8,705 nt of DNA from an uncultured Blautia sp. Its GTDB lineage: Bacteria; Bacillota; Clostridia; Lachnospirales; Lachnospiraceae. Location: contig USPF01000068.1 of NCBI GenBank assembly GCA_900556555.1, positions 1 to 8,705 of the forward strand. Direction: 5' to 3'. The notes beneath the pieces were generated by a model. The model made no database searches. It saw nothing but the letters and a program-made list of their open reading frames with translations, and had not been told where the DNA came from. A program made the position numbers and the translations under genes. Shown here in pieces: positions 6,004-8,705 of this stretch; positions within the stretch are counted from its first letter, which is position 1, and the number at the start of each line of letters is the position of its first letter.

Positions 6004-7059
6004 TTAGGATTCACATTTAGAGAAAATAATACTGTTTGGAGTTTCCACCTTCATTGGTTTTCCCTTCATAACCAGTAATTTTTTCTCATAATCGATGGTA
6101 AATGTGGTAATGGAGTTTGACTCATGATTTACCACAGCCAGATGTTTTCCATCTGGGAATACATCCAGATCCTTTGGATAACTGCCGCTGATAGGCAGGA
6201 TAAACTGTTTTTCCAGAAGTCCTGTCTCTTCATCACGTTTATACATGGCTACTGTATCTTCCCCCGCTGTGGAACAGAACACATAACTTCCATCTGGGGA
6301 CAGACACATACCGGAAGTAGCGTCATGTTCCCTGTCATGCTGGGAAGCCAGGGTAGTCTCTGTCTGCAGCAGTTCGAATACCGGGTTCTTACCACTTCCA
6401 TCATAACGGAAGACCTGAATGGTATTATTTAACTCAAAATTCAAATATGCATATTTACCATCCGGGCTGAATTTAATCAGTCTCGGTCCAGACTCTCTTT
6501 GGCATCTTAAAATATCCACCAGTTCCAGACGGTTTGTTCTGGCATTTACCCGGTAAATCTTCATCTGATCAATCCCATTATCTACTGCACAGAGATATTT
6601 ATTATCCGGTGTCGGTCGTACACAGCTTACATGAGGCCGGAAGTTTCTTTCCGCTACACTTCCAAGCCCTCTGTGGAACACACCATCTACCACACTTCCA
6701 AGACGGCCGTCATGATGCGTATGAACGACGGTTACTTTTCCGTCATGATATCCTGCTACATAGAGATATTTCCCTTCTTCATCCGTAGATAAATGGCATC
6801 CTCTCATACCATCAATGTCAACTTTATTAATAAAAGTCAGATCACCATCCGGAGCAATGGCAAATACTGCAACGCCTTCATCCGCTATTGAATACAGATA
6901 TTTTCCATTTACAGAACGAGCCAGATGGGAAGAATTATTTACAGGAACTACTTTACGTTCTGTTAGCGTTCCCTCTTCCACATTTACATCGTACAAGTGG
7001 ATTCCAATACTGCTTCCATGGGTATATGTTCCGACATATGCAACATATTTTTCTTTCAT
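6004..7059 (-). CDS. pgl: Lactonase family beta-propeller protein (6-phosphogluconolactonase type)
   Basis: A 351-residue cytosolic protein of the seven-bladed beta-propeller lactonase family (YbhE/Pgl type), which hydrolyses 6-phosphogluconolactone in the oxidative pentose phosphate pathway or related sugar lactones. Seen are the N-terminal YVGTYT (8-13), RPH (141-143) leading into a D-G-D-type strand (CAVDNGID, 157-164), GPR (191-193), FSPDGKYAY (197-205) with Glu209, and repeated PDGK/PDGS turns at blade ends (199-202, 255-258, 302-305). There is no signal peptide. In members I recall, GPR is followed by His; here Leu194 takes that place, so activity or specificity may differ. The start has AGGAGG eleven bases upstream and a good promoter. 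It is probably a single gene, though read-through into corA cannot be excluded. The gene symbol is by family and the exact substrate is inferred. Confidence 0.85.
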   Translation of the reverse strand: MKEKYVAYVGTYTHGSSIGIHLYDVNVEEGTLTERKVVPVNNSSHLARSVNGKYLYSIADEGVAVFAIAPDGDLTFINKVDIDGMRGCHLSTDEEGKYLYVAGYHDGKVTVVHTHHDGRLGSVVDGVFHRGLGSVAERNFRPHVSCVRPTPDNKYLCAVDNGIDQMKIYRVNARTNRLELVDILRCQRESGPRLIKFSPDGKYAYLNFELNNTIQVFRYDGSGKNPVFELLQTETTLASQHDREHDATSGMCLSPDGSYVFCSTAGEDTVAMYKRDEETGLLEKQFILPISGSYPKDLDVFPDGKHLAVVNHESNSITTFTIDYEKKLLVMKGKPMKVETPNSIIFSKCES

Positions 7060-7103
7060 TTATGCAATATCCTCCTGTTTTATTTTTTCCAATACCTAGG
7101 GAC

Positions 7104-7132
7104 ATTCTACCACAAACTTTTTTTTAATACAA
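7104..7132 (-). promoter_or_regulatory. Promoter of the lactonase gene
   Basis: On the minus strand TTGTAT (complement of 7127-7132) and TAGAAT (complement of 7104-7109) are separated by 17 bases. TG precedes the -10 at the extended -10 position. An A-run fills the spacer. Transcription would start near 7097, giving a leader of roughly 37 bases that contains the AGGAGG site of the lactonase gene. Confidence 0.65.
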
Positions 7133-7155
7133 TGTACTTTCTGTTCTTTTCTATA

Positions 7156-7183
7156 TTGACATGAAATTCTCCTTTAGTATAAT
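7156..7183 (+). promoter_or_regulatory. Strong sigma-A promoter of potA
   Basis: Consensus TTGACA (7156-7161) and consensus TATAAT (7178-7183) are separated by 16 bases. The start of transcription would be near 7190, leaving a leader of about 20 bases with AAGGAG at 7198-7203, six bases before the ATG. The lactonase promoter lies back-to-back with this one, about 24 bases away. No operator is obvious between them. Confidence 0.85.
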
Positions 7184-7209
7184 GGATTTATTATGGAAAG
7201 GAGAAGCAA

Positions 7210-8655
7210 ATGGAAGAGAAAAAAATTATAGAATTTCGCAATATTGTGAAAAGTTTTGACGGCCAGGTGATTCTAAAAGGTATCAACCTGGATATTTATG
7301 AAAATGAATTTGTCACCTTGCTGGGACCTAGCGGATGCGGTAAGACAACCCTGCTTCGTATTCTGGGAGGATTTCTCCAGGCAGACGAAGGAAAAGTAAT
7401 CTTTGACGGTGAAGAGATTAATCAGAAGCCGCCTTATGAACGGGAATTAAACACCGTGTTCCAGAAGTATGCCCTGTTTCCTCATTTAAATGTTTATGAA
7501 AATATTGCTTTTGGGCTTAAAATTAAAAAAGTGAGTAAGGACATCATTGACCAGAAGGTTATGAAGATGCTGAAACTGATTGGTCTGGAGGGCTATGAAA
7601 ATAAGAACACTACCCTTTTGTCCGGTGGTCAGCAGCAGAGGGTTGCTATTGCCAGAGCTCTGGTAAATGAACCAAAGGTGCTGCTTCTTGATGAGCCTCT
7701 GGCTGCTCTTGACTTAAAACTCAGAAAAGAGATGCAGTATGAACTGAAGCGGATTCAGCAGGAGGTTGGTATCACCTTCATCTTTGTCACCCATGACCAG
7801 GAGGAGGCACTTACCATGTCCGACAAAATTGTCGTTATGAAAAACGGTGAAATCCAGCAGGTGGGAACACCGCAGGAAATCTACAATGAGCCGTCCAACC
7901 GGTTTGTTGCAAACTTCATCGGAGAAAGCAATATCCTGCCGGGTGTGATGCTGGAGGATTATAAAGTCCGTTTCGATGATATTACCTTTGACTGTGTGGA
8001 TTATGGTTTCAAGGACAACGAGCCTGTTGATGTGGTAATCCGCCCGGAAGATATTGATATCGTAGATGTAAAAGATGGAAAAATGACGGGTGAGGTGTTA
8101 AGTGTCCTGTTTAAAGGTGTTCACTATGAAATTATGGTGGAAACAGTACCAGGAACCAGTGTAACTGTAAATATGCGCGTGATCCGAAATCACGATGTTG
8201 CCAGTGAAGACGGAACCGAAAAAATCAGTGCCAATGATTTCTATGTGGACATTGATGATGTGGAGACTCTGGATGAAAAAGAAATCATTGCCCTCTCCAA
8301 TGCCCAGGCATGGGAGGTCGCAAGCGATGAGTTTATTTCTATTGCAAAGGTAGAATATGAACTTACTAAAGAAGAAGGAGAATATCCCGTCACCTTCAGC
8401 ACTTCTAAGGGTACCAGCATTCAGCGGACCATTTTCGTAGTCGACCAGCCTTTCGTAAAAAATGAAAAAGCAAACGAGGCTGTCATGGCATTCAATTTCT
8501 TCAAGACCGTGGACGAGATTCAGGAATCTCAGGCACTGGATACCGAGCTGAAAACCTGGGCTAATGCACAGGGCTGGAAACTCAGTGATGAAAACCAGAG
8601 TGTGGATTTAAGTGTTGACTACGATTTCGATGCTGAAACAGTAAAAGAAGTGTAA
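7210..8655 (+). CDS. potA: Spermidine/putrescine ABC transporter ATPase PotA with C-terminal Ig-like repeat fusion
   Basis: ATP-hydrolysing subunit of a polyamine importer, acting on the cytoplasmic face with PotB and PotC permeases. The ABC domain (about 6-240) is intact: Walker [10 protein letters not shown] (39-47), Q-loop Gln85, signature LSGGQ (137-141), Walker B VLLLDEP (157-163), D-loop ALD (166-168) and H-loop His195. A TOBE-type region follows (about 240-312, with VIRPEDIDI at 276-284 and [10 protein letters not shown] at 303-312). Usual PotA proteins finish the TOBE fold and end near 350 residues. This one has 481. From GTS (315-317) it continues into roughly 165 acidic residues that I read as Ig-like surface-protein repeats: one full unit (about 336-412, with NAQAW and [14 protein letters not shown]) and a second (about 420-481, with NAQGW) that stops before its last strands. 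Codon use does not change at the junction. AAGGAG lies six bases before the ATG. No potB start is seen in the last 50 bases. Confidence 0.9.
   Translation: MEEKKIIEFRNIVKSFDGQVILKGINLDIYENEFVTLLGPSGCGKTTLLRILGGFLQADEGKVIFDGEEINQKPPYERELNTVFQKYALFPHLNVYENIAFGLKIKKVSKDIIDQKVMKMLKLIGLEGYENKNTTLLSGGQQQRVAIARALVNEPKVLLLDEPLAALDLKLRKEMQYELKRIQQEVGITFIFVTHDQEEALTMSDKIVVMKNGEIQQVGTPQEIYNEPSNRFVANFIGESNILPGVMLEDYKVRFDDITFDCVDYGFKDNEPVDVVIRPEDIDIVDVKDGKMTGEVLSVLFKGVHYEIMVETVPGTSVTVNMRVIRNHDVASEDGTEKISANDFYVDIDDVETLDEKEIIALSNAQAWEVASDEFISIAKVEYELTKEEGEYPVTFSTSKGTSIQRTIFVVDQPFVKNEKANEAVMAFNFFKTVDEIQESQALDTELKTWANAQGWKLSDENQSVDLSVDYDFDAETVKEV
8152..8652 (+). repeat. Tandem Ig-like repeat coding region fused to potA
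   Basis: Within the PotA reading frame, residues 315-335 resemble the last strand of an Ig-like unit ([10 protein letters not shown]). Residues 336-412 are a full unit and 420-481 a truncated one. The units align through [19 protein letters not shown] (363-381) and [19 protein letters not shown] (451-469), and both flank a GTS-plus-strand motif (315-317, 401-403). DNA identity between units is low, so the duplication is old. Similar domains occur in extracellular Gram-positive surface proteins, by my recollection of the motif pattern. Here they follow a cytoplasmic ATPase. Confidence 0.6.
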
Positions 8656-8705
8656 TATTGGCATCTGCATTGACATCACAGAATGTATACTCTGCCACTG
8701 CACCA
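8656..8705. other. Unassigned 50 bases after potA at the window edge
   Basis: No start codon with a ribosome binding site, no terminator and no complete promoter are seen. A different + strand frame stays open from inside the end of potA to the window edge, but its translation does not look like the missing end of the Ig-like repeat. Confidence 0.4.

Noticed and set aside
6815..7127. Overlapping + strand frames near the lactonase start
   Set aside because: They are antisense to the lactonase coding region and its promoter and have no plausible start signals.
8670..8691. Promoter after potA from TTGACA and TATACT
   Set aside because: The two hexamers are only 10 bases apart, too close for sigma-A.
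8656..8705. Frameshift continuation of PotA in the alternate open frame
   Set aside because: The alternate frame does not translate to the expected YxVTFxT-type strand of the Ig-like repeat, so a simple one-base error is not supported.

Overview
The window looks like part of a low-to-moderate GC Gram-positive chromosome, most likely a gut Clostridia member of the Lachnospiraceae type (Blautia, Roseburia, Dorea or similar). This rests on strong AGGAGG-type ribosome binding sites, canonical TTGACA/TATAAT promoters, a lysine-rich codon style, and protein variants (divergent LysA, short pyruvate kinase, CorA with a MIRIF start) that I associate with that group. The genus is inferred from general knowledge, not from a search.

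Layout. Positions 1-762 carry a small unrecognised lipoprotein gene on the + strand. Positions 763-1189 are non-coding and lie between convergent genes. They hold a degenerate tandem array of hairpin-like units with a very regular 52-53 bp period, ending next to the terminator of the minus-strand genes. Positions 1228-5841 hold four genes on the minus strand, in transcription order: a CorA-type divalent cation channel, a rhomboid-like membrane protein without protease motifs but with a C-terminal zinc ribbon, pyruvate kinase, and a diaminopimelate decarboxylase-like enzyme. The spacings are 20, 79 and 18 bp, so this is probably one transcription unit, with a perfect GC-rich hairpin in the 79 bp gap. 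Positions 6004-7059 (minus) encode a beta-propeller lactonase of the 6-phosphogluconolactonase type. Positions 7060-7209 are a divergent promoter region. Positions 7210-8655 (+) encode a PotA-type polyamine ABC ATPase.

The genes are mostly housekeeping: lower glycolysis (pyk), a possible pentose phosphate step (lactonase), lysine/peptidoglycan precursor metabolism (lysA-like), Mg2+ homeostasis (corA) and polyamine import (potA).

Two things stand out. First, the C-terminal part of the PotA TOBE domain is replaced by about 165 residues of tandem Ig-like repeat of a kind known from bacterial surface proteins. The junction lies at a GTS motif shared by both domain types, and the second repeat is cut off by the stop codon. 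Second, the intergenic 763-1189 region has a 52 bp periodicity of paired CCTA/TAGG arms that no annotated element explains.
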